Source: VXNF01 sp965116465
Lineage (GTDB): Bacteria; Actinomycetota; Acidimicrobiia; Acidimicrobiales; CATQHL01
Direction of reading: 5' to 3'
Assembly: GCA_965116465.1 (NCBI GenBank)
Contig: OZ220687.1
Span: forward strand, 1,612,001 to 1,676,000
DNA: 64,000 bases
Shown here: positions 18,346-28,256 of the stretch, piece by piece
Layout of the letters: the number at the start of each line of letters is the position of its first letter
Numbering within the stretch: position 1 is the first letter of the stretch
The notes under the pieces: generated by a model
What the model saw: the letters and a program-made list of their open reading frames with translations, nothing else
Databases searched by the model: none
What the model was told of the DNA's origin: nothing
Made by a program: the position numbers and the translations under genes

Positions 18346-18998
18346 CCGACCGCCTCGGGGGTCGGGTCCGGGACGGACTCGTCGTCGGTGCCGCCGGAGC
18401 CCCGGTGGCGCGCCAGGACCACCGCCCCCACGACGGCGACGGTCAGCAGCAGACCGGTCAACTGGAAGGCCCAGACGTAGTCGGTGAACACCCACCAGGC
18501 CACCTGGCGGATGTTGGAGATGGGCTCGGGGCCGTCGCAGGCAATGGCCGCCGCCGACCCCTCGAGTGCCTTGGGCACGCCGGTGCAGCTGTCGAACTCG
18601 GGCGCTACCGCCGCCGGCCGGCCCGTGGCCACCGTGTCACCGCCGAAGCCGCCGGAGCCGGCGGCGATGGCGAACAGCAGCGCCAGGACCAGCACGGCCA
18701 CACCCAGGCCGGCCGCCAGAGGGCGCTGGCCGCCGAGCGGCTCGGTGCGCAGGTTCTCGGCCCGGTCCACCCCCAGGAGCATGATGACGAACAGGAACAG
18801 CACCACGATGGCGCCGGCGTAGACGATCACCTGCACGGCGGCGAGGAACTGCGCGTCCAGCGTCAGGAACAGCACGGCGATGCCGAACAGGGTCGCCACC
18901 AGGGACAGGGCGGCGTGCACCGGGTGGCGGGTCACGATGACCCCGAGCGCGCCACCGATCACGATGGCGGCGCAGACCGCAAAGACTGCGATCTCCAT
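18342..18998 (-). CDS. nuoJ: NADH-quinone oxidoreductase subunit J
   Basis: Five-helix membrane subunit (218 aa). The functional third helix AVQVIVYAGAIVVLFLFVIM is present near residue 60. Relative to shorter family members, a loop of about 70 residues (roughly 105-175), rich in Gly, Ala and two cysteines, is inserted before the last helix, and the tail is acidic. The ATG at 18998 overlaps the nuoI stop (1 base). The gene ends in the micro-ORF repeat. Confidence 0.94.
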   Translation of the reverse strand: MEIAVFAVCAAIVIGGALGVIVTRHPVHAALSLVATLFGIAVLFLTLDAQFLAAVQVIVYAGAIVVLFLFVIMLLGVDRAENLRTEPLGGQRPLAAGLGVAVLVLALLFAIAAGSGGFGGDTVATGRPAAVAPEFDSCTGVPKALEGSAAAIACDGPEPISNIRQVAWWVFTDYVWAFQLTGLLLTVAVVGAVVLARHRGSGGTDDESVPDPTPEAVG

Positions 18999-19624
18999 CA
19001 GGCCGGGGACTCCTCGTCGCCTGCGTCGGACCCGGCCCCCGCCGACTGCCCCCGCTCGGGCGGGCGCACCCCGTACCCCAACTCGGCCGACCAGGCGGCC
19101 CGGCCCTCCCACGCCGCCGAACCCGACGGCGACGTGGCGCGCATCCAACCCGACGTGTGCTCGTCGTCACCCGGGCGCCAGTCCTCCCAGGGAAGCTGCC
19201 GGGGGCGCCCGTCGTCGCCCACCAGCAACTCGTCCTTGGTGTAGACCGCGTCGTCGCGGGACGTGAAGGAGAACTCGAAGAGTTTCGACTCGGTGATGGC
19301 CTCGGTGGGGCACGCCTCCACGCACAGGTCGCAGTGGATGCACCGCAGGTAGTTGATCTCGTAGACGTAGCCGTAGCGCTCGCCCGGAGCCACCGGGCTG
19401 TCGGGCGGGTTGTCGGCGCCGCGCACGTAGATGCAGCGGGCCGGGCAGACGCCGGCACAGAGCTCGCAGCCGATGCAGCGCTCCATCCCGTCCTCGTAGC
19501 GCCCCAGCACGTGGCGGCCGTGAAAGCGCTCGGGCTTGCGACGCTTGACAGTGGGGTACTGCGAGGTGACACGGTCCTCGAAGAGCTTCGCGAAAGTCAC
19601 CTTGAATCCGCCGAAGAAGTTCAT
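18998..19624 (-). CDS. nuoI: NADH-quinone oxidoreductase subunit I
   Basis: Peripheral two-[4Fe-4S] subunit (208 aa). Cluster motifs: CIGCELCAGVCPARC near residue 52 and CIHCDLCVEACP near 95. Its C-terminal extension of about 60 residues (Trp- and Gly-rich, then DAGDEESPA) is longer than in the other NuoI of this window. The ATG at 19624 overlaps the nuoH stop by four bases. Firm assignment. Confidence 0.96.
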   Translation of the reverse strand: MNFFGGFKVTFAKLFEDRVTSQYPTVKRRKPERFHGRHVLGRYEDGMERCIGCELCAGVCPARCIYVRGADNPPDSPVAPGERYGYVYEINYLRCIHCDLCVEACPTEAITESKLFEFSFTSRDDAVYTKDELLVGDDGRPRQLPWEDWRPGDDEHTSGWMRATSPSGSAAWEGRAAWSAELGYGVRPPERGQSAGAGSDAGDEESPA

Positions 19625-20847
19625 CGCTGCGCACCCCCTTGCGCCGGCTGCCCGGCGGCCTCCTCGTCGGCCTGCCGCTCCGCCCGCCCGGCCCGGACCG
19701 CGGTCCGCAGCAGCAGGCCGCCGGTGGCCAGCGCGGCCACGCTCACCACGACGACCACCGCCGCCGGCCAGCCCCGATCGCGGCCGATGCTGAGGGCGCC
19801 CAGGAACAGCAGCCAGCCCAGCGACAGCGGGATGAGGACCTTCCAGCCCACGTCCATCAGCTGGTCGTAGCGGAGCCGGGGCAGCGTGGCCCGCAGCCAC
19901 ACGAACAGGAACAGGAACGCCATCAACTTCACGAAGAACCAGACGATCCCCCACAGCCAGTCCGCGCCCTCGATGAGGATCGGGCCGTCGGGACCACCCA
20001 GGAACAGCGTGACGATGATCGCCGACATGGTGATGACGTTCATGAACTCGGCCAGGAAGAACAGCGCGAAGCGGATGGAGCTGTACTCGGTGTGGAAGCC
20101 CCCCACCAACTCCTGCTCGGCCTCCACCATGTCGAACGGCGGGCGGTTCAACTCGGCGGTCGCCGCCACCAGGAACACCACGAACGGGACGATGCCGGTG
20201 ACCCAGAGGTTCCAGTCGTAGCCGCTCTGGTCCACGACGATGTCGTGGGTGGACAGGCTGCCCGACTGCAGCAGCACGGCGGCCAGGGACAGACCCAGGG
20301 CGGCCTCGTAGGAGACCATCTGGGCCGAGGCCCGCACAGACCCCAGCAGTGGGTACTTCGAGCCCGAGGACCAGCCCGCCAGCATCACGCCGTAGACCGC
20401 CATGGAGGACATGGCCAGCACCAGCAGGATCCCGATGTGCGGGTCGGCCACCTGCAGGTAGGTGGTGTTCCCCCACCAGCTCACCGTGCCGTCGCCGCTG
20501 GTGAAATTGCCGCCCACCGGCACGACGGTGAACACCAGGAAGGCGGGCACCAGCGAGAGATAGGGCGCCAGCTTGAAGACGAAGCGGTCCGAGCGGGCCG
20601 GGATCAGATCCTCCTTGAAGAAGAGCTTGACCCCGTCGGCCAGGGTCTGCAGGATGCCCCACGGCCCCGCCAGCGCCGGTCCGATGCGGTTCTGCATGTC
20701 ACCGATGAGCTTGCGCTCGAACCAGATCATCAGCATCACCGCCACCATCAGCATGGCGAAGGCGGCGACCACCTTGATGATCAGGATCAGCGCCTCATCG
20801 AGACCGAAGCCGCCGATGTAGGCCGGGTCCAGGGCGAGCACGTTCAT
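19621..20847 (-). CDS. nuoH: NADH-quinone oxidoreductase subunit H
   Basis: Quinone-chamber membrane subunit (408 aa). Family motifs: QNRIGPALAGPWGILQTLAD near residue 50, ELNRPPFDMVEAEQELVGGF near 220, and RATLPRLRYDQLMDVGWKVL near 320. Past the last conserved helix it has a C-terminal extra helix and a basic, Ala/Gly-rich tail (about residues 355-408) not found in the copy at 1085-2119. Overlaps nuoG and nuoI by four bases each. Confidence 0.96.
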   Translation of the reverse strand: MNVLALDPAYIGGFGLDEALILIIKVVAAFAMLMVAVMLMIWFERKLIGDMQNRIGPALAGPWGILQTLADGVKLFFKEDLIPARSDRFVFKLAPYLSLVPAFLVFTVVPVGGNFTSGDGTVSWWGNTTYLQVADPHIGILLVLAMSSMAVYGVMLAGWSSGSKYPLLGSVRASAQMVSYEAALGLSLAAVLLQSGSLSTHDIVVDQSGYDWNLWVTGIVPFVVFLVAATAELNRPPFDMVEAEQELVGGFHTEYSSIRFALFFLAEFMNVITMSAIIVTLFLGGPDGPILIEGADWLWGIVWFFVKLMAFLFLFVWLRATLPRLRYDQLMDVGWKVLIPLSLGWLLFLGALSIGRDRGWPAAVVVVVSVAALATGGLLLRTAVRAGRAERQADEEAAGQPAQGGAQR

Positions 20848-23372
20848 GAGATCGGCGGCTCCACCCTGATCTCGCAGACAACGGCGTCGGCGTCGATGAG
20901 CTCACCGGGATCGGCGCCGCCGGAGTTCACGGTGAGGGCGGCGACCGCCGTGGGAACCGCTTCGTCGGGGGTGGCCGTCACCGATATGGCCCCGGCCGGC
21001 GAGCTGACCCGAAGCAGGTCGTCGGGGCCGCAACCGAGACGTTCGAAGTCCCGCGGGTTGAGCCGGAGCGCGCCGGGCCGTGCGAAGTTGGCGAGCGACG
21101 GGCAGTTGGAGGTGACCGTGCCGGCGTCGTAGGTCCTGCGGTCGGCAACCAGCCGGTAGGAGTAGCGATCGAACGCCACCGCCTGCGCTGCGGGAAGCCG
21201 CACGTCGTCGAGGCCCAGCCGGCGCGGCGGCGGTCCGCCGTCGGTGGCGGCACCCGGCGCCGCGCCGTTGCCGGCGGCCACCGGGAGCAGCACCCCGTCG
21301 AGACTGGCTCGGACCTCGTCCCAACCCGCTCCCGCGTGCAGGGGCGAGAGGTCGGCCAGTTCGGCCCAGGCCTGCGGCGCCGAGGAGATCCCGAGGTCGG
21401 ATCCGAGTTGCAGCGCCAGTTCGGCGGCGATCTCCCAGTCCCGCCGGCACTGCGGCGGCGGGGTGACCTGGCGGGTCTCGGCGGTGGCGCGACCCTCGAT
21501 ATTCACGTGCGTGCCGGCACGCTCGCCGAACATCACCGCCGGCAGGACCACGTCGGCGCGGTTCACCGAGGCGGTGCCGAAGGTGTCGACGGCGATCACC
21601 GTTCCGACCCTCTCCAGCGCCCGCCGTGCCAGTTCCCTGTCGGGGAAGTCGGCCAGCGGGTCGGCTCCGAGGAGGAACAGCACGTTGATGCGGCCCGCGG
21701 CGGCGGCAACGAGGATGCCGGCCGCATCCGCGCCGCGCCGGGCCGGCACCGCGCCCCAGGCGGCGCCGTAGTGGGCCCCGGCGCCCTCCAGCGAGGTGCG
21801 CCCCGGCAGCAACCCCGGTGCGAGACCCGCGTCGACGGCTCCCGCGGCAGCGCCTCGCCGCAGCAGCGGCAGGAACCGGGCGTGGGGGAAGGCGCCGGCC
21901 AGGCGCAGCGCCGCGGTGGCGGTGGGGATCACCGACTCCGCCACCGAGCTGCGGCCGACGAGCACGGTCAGCGGATTGTCGGCGAGCAGGGGGCCGGCGG
22001 CACGCAGGTCCCCGGCGGCTATCCCGGCGAGAGCGGCGCCCTGGGGCGGATCCAGGATCGCCTCGGCGATCATGTCGGCGTCTCCGGGACGCACCCGCAG
22101 GGAATGGCGGGCCAGCGGCGTGAGGCTCCCGGCGAGCGGCGACATCTCCACGAGCGTCACCGCGCCGGAGTCCACGGCCCCCCGGAGGCGCAGGAAGAGG
22201 CTGCCGAACTCCTCTCTGAGGTCCCCCGCGATCGTCAGCACCACACCGCCGGGCCGGCAGGCGTCGGCGATCGTGGCCCGCGGCAGGGCGCAGACCAACT
22301 CGGCCGGCAGGCCGTCGCCGAGTTGGGCGTCCACATTGTCGGTCCCGATGAGGCCCTTGGCCAGCTTCGCCCAGGCGTACTGGTCCTCGCTGCAGAGCCT
22401 GGCGCCGCCCACCACGGCCACCGAGGAGGGCCCGTTGCGACCCAGCGCCTCGGCGGTGGCCCCCGCAGCGGCGGCGAGGGCGGCCGACCACGAGGTACCG
22501 ACGAGTTCGGCGTGGGAGCGCAGCAGGGGCTCGGTCAGGCGTCCCGGGCTGTGGACGGCCTCGAAGCTGAACCGGTCGCGGTCGGCGAGCCAGCCGTGGT
22601 TCACCGCCTCGGAGTCGACACCCTGGATCCGCAGCAGGCGGTTGCGGGAGGCGTGCACCGACACCCGGTCGCCGGTGGCATTGGGATAGGTCGAGGTCAT
22701 CTCGGTGAGGTCCCAGGGCCGGGCCCGGAACCGGTAGGGGCGGGCGGTGAGCGCACCCACGGGACAGATCTGGACCGTGTTGCCGCTGAAGTACGAGTCG
22801 AAGGGTCGATCGGGGAAGGTGTTCACCTCGGTGTGGTAGCCGCGGCCCTGGAAGCCGATGAGCGGTTCGCCGGCCACCTCGTCGGCGAAGCGGGTGCAGC
22901 GGTCGCAGAGGATGCAGCGTTCCCGGTCGAGGTAGACCAGGTCGCTGATCGGCAGCGGTTTGTCGAAGTGGCGCTTCTCCTCCACGAAGCGGCTCTCCCC
23001 GGGGCCGTAGGCCATGGTCTGGTCCTGCAGCGGGCACTCGCCCCCCTTGTCGCAGACCGGGCAGTCCAGGGGGTGGTTCACCAGCAGGAACTCCAGCACG
23101 CCGTCCTGCGCCTTGCGGGCGGCGTCGCTGGCGGTGTCCACCACCATGCCCTCGCTCACCGTGAGCATGCACGAAGGCGCCAGGGCGGGGCCGCGGCCGG
23201 TGTCGACGTCCACCAGGCACATGCGGCACATTCCCACGGGCCGCATGCGCGGGTGGTAGCAGAACCGGGGGATGTAGGTGCCGGCCTGCTCGCAGGCGTC
23301 GATGAGCAACTGGTCCGCTGCGGCCTCGATCTCGGTCCCGTCGACGGTGATGCGCACCGGGGTCTCGCTCAT
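20844..23372 (-). CDS. nuoG: NADH-quinone oxidoreductase subunit G
   Basis: Largest peripheral subunit (842 aa), molybdopterin-oxidoreductase-like. The N-terminal [2Fe-2S] site is in YIPRFCYHPRMRPVGMCRMC, cluster N5 in HPLDCPVCDKGGEC, and N4 in CILCDRCTRF with the later CPVGAL. The cysteines of the optional N7 cluster appear to be absent: the equivalent stretch, after WDLTEMTSTYPNA, has none. The rest is a degenerate Mo-enzyme body. It overlaps nuoEF by four bases. Confidence 0.94.
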   Translation of the reverse strand: MSETPVRITVDGTEIEAAADQLLIDACEQAGTYIPRFCYHPRMRPVGMCRMCLVDVDTGRGPALAPSCMLTVSEGMVVDTASDAARKAQDGVLEFLLVNHPLDCPVCDKGGECPLQDQTMAYGPGESRFVEEKRHFDKPLPISDLVYLDRERCILCDRCTRFADEVAGEPLIGFQGRGYHTEVNTFPDRPFDSYFSGNTVQICPVGALTARPYRFRARPWDLTEMTSTYPNATGDRVSVHASRNRLLRIQGVDSEAVNHGWLADRDRFSFEAVHSPGRLTEPLLRSHAELVGTSWSAALAAAAGATAEALGRNGPSSVAVVGGARLCSEDQYAWAKLAKGLIGTDNVDAQLGDGLPAELVCALPRATIADACRPGGVVLTIAGDLREEFGSLFLRLRGAVDSGAVTLVEMSPLAGSLTPLARHSLRVRPGDADMIAEAILDPPQGAALAGIAAGDLRAAGPLLADNPLTVLVGRSSVAESVIPTATAALRLAGAFPHARFLPLLRRGAAAGAVDAGLAPGLLPGRTSLEGAGAHYGAAWGAVPARRGADAAGILVAAAAGRINVLFLLGADPLADFPDRELARRALERVGTVIAVDTFGTASVNRADVVLPAVMFGERAGTHVNIEGRATAETRQVTPPPQCRRDWEIAAELALQLGSDLGISSAPQAWAELADLSPLHAGAGWDEVRASLDGVLLPVAAGNGAAPGAATDGGPPPRRLGLDDVRLPAAQAVAFDRYSYRLVADRRTYDAGTVTSNCPSLANFARPGALRLNPRDFERLGCGPDDLLRVSSPAGAISVTATPDEAVPTAVAALTVNSGGADPGELIDADAVVCEIRVEPPIS

Positions 23373-25333
23373 GAGGTCACCGGCGCCGCGGCGACCGGGA
23401 TGCGGCGTGGCAGGTAGGACTCGAACTCATCCCGGAAGTCCCGGAGCGCCGAGACGATCGGCGAGGCGGCCGACGGACCCAGCGGGCAGATGGTCGTCAT
23501 GCGCGGCGGCCAGGCCAGACCGGGGCTGATGTTGTCACAGACGTCGTTGAGCAGGTCCAGGTCGCCGGGACGGCCCCGGCCCGCCAGGATGCGCTCGAGG
23601 ATGACCTCCAGCCAACTGGTCCCCTCCCGGCAGGGCGTGCACTTGCCGCAGGACTCGCGGGCGAAGAACCGAACCAGGTTGTGGCAGGCCCGGGGAATGT
23701 CGGTGGTGGAGTCCATCACCACGATGGCGCCGGAGCCGAGCATCGACCCGGCGGCGTCCACAGCCGCCTTGTCCAGCGGCAGATCCAGGTGCTCGGCGGT
23801 GAACCAGGGGGCCGAGGCGCCGCCGGGGATGAAGGCCTTCAGGTCGCGGCCGTCCCGGATCCCGCCCCCGTAGCGCTCGTCACAGATGATCTCCCGGAAC
23901 GTCGTCGTGCCGAAGGGCACCTCGAAGACCCCAGGGGTACGCACGTGGCCCGACACCGCGAACACCCGCGTGCCCGCCGACTGCTCGGCCCCCCTGGCGA
24001 CGAAGGCGGCCGCCCCGTGGGTCACGATCCACGGCAGGTTCGACAGCGTCTCCACGTTGTTGACGATCGTCGGCCGGCCGTACAACCCCACGGCCGCAGG
24101 GAAGAACGGCGGCTTCAGCCGGGGCATCCCGCGGCTGCCCTCGAGGCTCTCGATGAGGGCCGTCTCCTCGCCCACGATGTAGGCGCCGGCGCCGGAGTGC
24201 AGCACGATGTCCACGCCGAAGTCGCTGCCGCAGACGCCCGAGCCCACGTAGCCGGCGGCGTAGGCCTCGTTGAGCGCGGCGGCGAGGCGCTCGGCCGCCA
24301 GGGCCATCTCACCGCGCACGTACAGGAAGCACTGCGACAGACCCAGCGCGTAGCAGGCGATCAGGCAGCCCTCGATGAGCTGGTGCGGGTCGCGCTCCAT
24401 CAGCAGGCGGTCCTTGTAGGTGCCGGGCTCGCTCTCGTCACCGTTGACGACCAGATAACGCGGCCAGGCGTTCGGCGGGCAGAAGCCCCACTTCACCCCT
24501 GCGGGGAAGCCGGCCCCGCCGCGCCCCAGCAGGCTGGCCGCCCGCACCTCGGCATGCACGGCGGCCGGCGGCGAGGCCAGCGCCCGGCGGAGGCCCTCGT
24601 AACCGCCGGTGCGGAGGTAGCCCTCGAGCGTGTGACCGTCATCGAGATCGCACCTGGCGGTCACGATCAGCTCCTCCGGCGAGGCCGGCTCCGGCTCCGG
24701 GAGGGCGCCGGCGGCGTCAGCCTCGCCGTTGGTCCGGTGGCGCTCCCACCAGGACGGCGGTCCCGGCGCCGACGGCGGGGAGACCCCGGCGGCGCGCTTC
24801 GGCGGGATCTGTTGGCGCACCATGGCCAGGGTGCCGTGGGGCGGCACGCCCGGTCGACCGCCGTTGCGCAGCTCGCCGACCAGGCGGTCGAAGTCCTCGG
24901 TGGCCACGCCGCCCACGTAGCGGTAGTTCACCTGCAGGCAGGGCGCCTCGGTGCAGGCCGCCACGCACTCCACCGCCTCCAGGGTGATGGCGCCGTCGGC
25001 GGTGGTGCCGCCCACGGGCACACCCAGCGAGTCCGAGGCGTGCTCGATCAACTCGTCGGCGCCGAGCAGGTGGCAGCTGATGCCCCGGCAGATGTTCAGG
25101 CGGTAGGTGCCGCCGGCTGAGCGCTTGAACATCTCGTAGAACGAGCACGTGCTGAGGACCTCCGACGGTGTCGTGCCGACCAACTCGGCGATGTGCTCCA
25201 TCGCCTCGTCGCTGACGTGGCCCTCCTGTGCCTGTGCCACGTGCAGCAGCGGGATGAGCGCCGAGCGCGGCACCGGGTAGCGCCCGATGATCTCGGCGGC
25301 CAGTCTGAGGTTCTCGTCGCTGAGACGAGCCAT
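23369..25333 (-). CDS. nuoEF: Fused NADH-quinone oxidoreductase subunits E and F
   Basis: A single 654-aa reading frame joins NuoE to NuoF. Residues about 1-165 are NuoE, a thioredoxin-like [2Fe-2S] domain with cysteines in STCSFYEMF, NICRGISCHLLG and ECVAACTEAPCLQV. A Pro-rich linker (about 170-220) follows. Residues about 220-640 are NuoF, with the FMN/NADH site GRGGAGFPAGVKWGF and NGDESEPGTYKDRLL, and cluster N3 ligands in ESCGKCTPCREGT plus a later Cys in TICPLG. The sequence is open throughout with no internal stop, so the NADH dehydrogenase tip is made as one chain. Confidence 0.94.
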   Translation of the reverse strand: MARLSDENLRLAAEIIGRYPVPRSALIPLLHVAQAQEGHVSDEAMEHIAELVGTTPSEVLSTCSFYEMFKRSAGGTYRLNICRGISCHLLGADELIEHASDSLGVPVGGTTADGAITLEAVECVAACTEAPCLQVNYRYVGGVATEDFDRLVGELRNGGRPGVPPHGTLAMVRQQIPPKRAAGVSPPSAPGPPSWWERHRTNGEADAAGALPEPEPASPEELIVTARCDLDDGHTLEGYLRTGGYEGLRRALASPPAAVHAEVRAASLLGRGGAGFPAGVKWGFCPPNAWPRYLVVNGDESEPGTYKDRLLMERDPHQLIEGCLIACYALGLSQCFLYVRGEMALAAERLAAALNEAYAAGYVGSGVCGSDFGVDIVLHSGAGAYIVGEETALIESLEGSRGMPRLKPPFFPAAVGLYGRPTIVNNVETLSNLPWIVTHGAAAFVARGAEQSAGTRVFAVSGHVRTPGVFEVPFGTTTFREIICDERYGGGIRDGRDLKAFIPGGASAPWFTAEHLDLPLDKAAVDAAGSMLGSGAIVVMDSTTDIPRACHNLVRFFARESCGKCTPCREGTSWLEVILERILAGRGRPGDLDLLNDVCDNISPGLAWPPRMTTICPLGPSAASPIVSALRDFRDEFESYLPRRIPVAAAPVTS

Positions 25334-26601
25334 CAGCGGTCCACCTCACCCATGATCGGATCCACCGAGGAGATGATGGCCACGGCGTCGGCCACCAGGC
25401 GTCCCTCCAGCAGGTACGGCAGCGCCTGCAGGTTGACGAAGCTGGGTGCCCTGATGTGCATGCGCAGCGGCTTGGGGCCGCCGTCGCTGACCATGTAGCA
25501 GCCCAACTCGCCGCGGGGCGACTCCACCGCCGCGTACACCTCGCCGGCGGGCACCTTGAAGCCTTCGGTGAAGATCTTGAAGTGGTGGATGAGCGCCTCC
25601 ATGGACTCGTCGATGCGTCCCCGCGGCGGCGGGGTGACCTTCTTGTCCTGGACGCGGTAGTCGCCGGGCGGCATGCCCTCGAGGATCTGGCGCACCAGCC
25701 GGATCGACTCGCGGATCTCGTTCAGGCGGATGGCGTAGCGGTCGAACGAGTCGCCGTAGCTGCCGCAGAGGATGTCGAAGGAGAGCCGGTCGTAGTCCAG
25801 GTACGGCATGTGGCGGCGCAGGTCCCAGGAGTAGCCGGTGCTGCGCAGGATGGGTCCCGTGACGCCCAGCGCCAGACACTCCTCCGCGCTGATGACACCC
25901 ACGCCCTGCAGGCGTTCCCGCCAGATCGGCTGGCCGGTCAGCAGCGCGTCGTACTCGTCGAGCCGATCACCGATGGGGTCCAGCAACGACAGGGTGTCGT
26001 CGCGCCAGTCGTCGGGCAGGTCGGCCGCCACCCCGCCGGGGCGGATGTAGTTGTGGTTCATGCGCAGACCGGTGATCTGCTCCAGCAGGCGCAGCACCTC
26101 CTCGCGCTCGCGCCAGCCGTAGAGCATCATCGACACTGCGCCGAGGTCCATGCCGTTGGTGGCCTGGAAGAGCAGGTGCGAGCTGATGCGGTTCAACTCG
26201 CACATGAGCATGCGGATCCAGGTGGCACGGGGCGGGAGCTCGAGGCCCAGCAGCGTCTCGGTCGCCATCGAGAAGGCCAGCTCGGTGAACAGGGGCGAGG
26301 CGTAGTCCATGCGGGTGACGTTGGTGGGGCCCTGCAGGTAGGTGAGCGTCTCGCCGGTCTTCTCCATGCCGGTGTGCAGGTAGCCGATGATCGGCTTGCA
26401 GCGCGTCACCGTCTCGCCGTCGAGCTCCAGCAGCAGCCGCAGCACCCCGTGCGTGGACGGGTGCTGGGGGCCCATGTTGATGATCATGCGCTCCGGCGCC
26501 GAGGGCGCCGCCGTTTGGGCCTCCGACTCGCTGAGCCGCAGCACGGGCCCGCCGGCGCGGGCGAAGACGCGGCCCACCGCGGGAGGGGCTTCGGCGCTCA
26601 C
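25333..26601 (-). CDS. nuoD: NADH-quinone oxidoreductase subunit D
   Basis: Quinone-cavity subunit (422 aa). It opens, after a 35-residue extension, with the family motif IINMGPQHPSTHGVLRLLLE, then IGYLHTGMEKTGETLTYLQG, and ends SSVDPIMGEVDR. These include the conserved His of HPSTHG and the Arg-rich terminus near cluster N2. Start overlaps the nuoC stop by four bases; the stop overlaps the nuoEF start (TGATG). Confidence 0.95.
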   Translation of the reverse strand: MSAEAPPAVGRVFARAGGPVLRLSESEAQTAAPSAPERMIINMGPQHPSTHGVLRLLLELDGETVTRCKPIIGYLHTGMEKTGETLTYLQGPTNVTRMDYASPLFTELAFSMATETLLGLELPPRATWIRMLMCELNRISSHLLFQATNGMDLGAVSMMLYGWREREEVLRLLEQITGLRMNHNYIRPGGVAADLPDDWRDDTLSLLDPIGDRLDEYDALLTGQPIWRERLQGVGVISAEECLALGVTGPILRSTGYSWDLRRHMPYLDYDRLSFDILCGSYGDSFDRYAIRLNEIRESIRLVRQILEGMPPGDYRVQDKKVTPPPRGRIDESMEALIHHFKIFTEGFKVPAGEVYAAVESPRGELGCYMVSDGGPKPLRMHIRAPSFVNLQALPYLLEGRLVADAVAIISSVDPIMGEVDR

Positions 26602-27101
26602 CGGGTGTCCCCGGCCGCCTTGAAACGCACGGGCACGATCCCGACGGCGTAGTCCTTGCGGAGGGGATGGCCCTCCCAGTCCTCGGGCATCAGGATGCGG
26701 GTCATGTCGGGATGGTCATCGAAGCCGATGCCGAACATGTCGAACGCTTCCCGTTCGAGGTTCTCGGTCCCGGGGAACAGGTCGAACAGCGTGGGCAGCC
26801 GCGGGTCCTCCTCGGGGACCTGCACCCGCAGCCGCACCCGGCCGCGCGACCGGTGTGAGATGAGGGTGACCACCACCTCGAACCGTTCGGGAACCACCGC
26901 TTCGGGGAGATCCGCCCTGGGATCGGCGCCGAGGTAGTCCACGGCGCACAGGTCGAGGCACTGGAGGTAGCCGGCGTCGCGCAGCGCGGCCACAACCGCC
27001 AACAGCTCCGCCGGACCAGGATGCAGCACCGGTCCACCGCCGGGGTCGGTGCTGACGGGAACGCCGAGGTCGGCTACTCCCGCCGGCGAGGACGACGCCA
27101 C
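26598..27101 (-). CDS. nuoC: NADH-quinone oxidoreductase subunit C
   Basis: Peripheral subunit (167 aa). The C-terminal signature is present: EREAFDMFGIGFDDHPDMTR followed by LMPEDWEGHPLRKDYAVG. It is shorter than the NuoC at 3296-3991 and lacks that protein's acidic tail. The annotated start is a GTG at 27101, four bases after the nuoB stop; the exact start is not certain because the N-terminal 25 residues are low in conservation. Confidence 0.92.
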   Translation of the reverse strand: MASSSPAGVADLGVPVSTDPGGGPVLHPGPAELLAVVAALRDAGYLQCLDLCAVDYLGADPRADLPEAVVPERFEVVVTLISHRSRGRVRLRVQVPEEDPRLPTLFDLFPGTENLEREAFDMFGIGFDDHPDMTRILMPEDWEGHPLRKDYAVGIVPVRFKAAGDTR

Positions 27102-27105
27102 CGAC

Positions 27106-27746
<641 letters not shown>

Positions 27747-27750
<4 letters not shown>

Positions 27751-28241
27751 GAGACCGGCTCCCCAGGTGGGGCGGCCGCCGTGGGCACCGGCAGTCCCGG
27801 CTCGGAGTCGCCGGGCGGAACCCGGCGGATGGTCCCGGCGGTGGTGCGGGCCGCGTCAACGGCACCCTCGGCGCGGCGCACCCGCAGCGGACCCCAGTCC
27901 AGCGCACCCTTGCTGATGAGGTAGACGAACGACTCGAAGACGGCGAAGGAGAAGATCCCGATCGCCACCAGCCCGAAGAGCCCGAGCGCGCCGTGGGTGA
28001 CCGCCCACGGGTAGAGGAACACGATCTCCACGTCGAAGACGATGAAGATCATCGCCACCAGGAAGAATCGGACCGGGAAACGCTCGGGGATCTCGGTCTG
28101 CGAGACCACGCCGCACTCGTAGGGGGCGTTCTTGGCCCTCGTCGGGCGCCGGGGGGCCAGGAGGCGCGACGCCACGAAGCTCAGGGCGCAGAACACCACC
28201 GCCAGCACTCCGAGGGCCAGGATCGGAAGGTACTGTCCCAC
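27747..28241 (-). CDS. nuoA: NADH-quinone oxidoreductase subunit A
   Basis: Three-helix membrane subunit (164 aa). It is recognised by NAPYECGVVSQTEIPERFPV and FIVFDVEIVFLYPWAV. A C-terminal tail of about 45 residues, Pro/Ala-rich, extends past the usual end. It starts 15 bases after the stop of the unknown membrane protein of the complex III block, with no visible promoter between, so complexes III and I are probably co-transcribed. Confidence 0.94.
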
Positions 28242-28256
28242 CCCGTCCTCCCGCCT

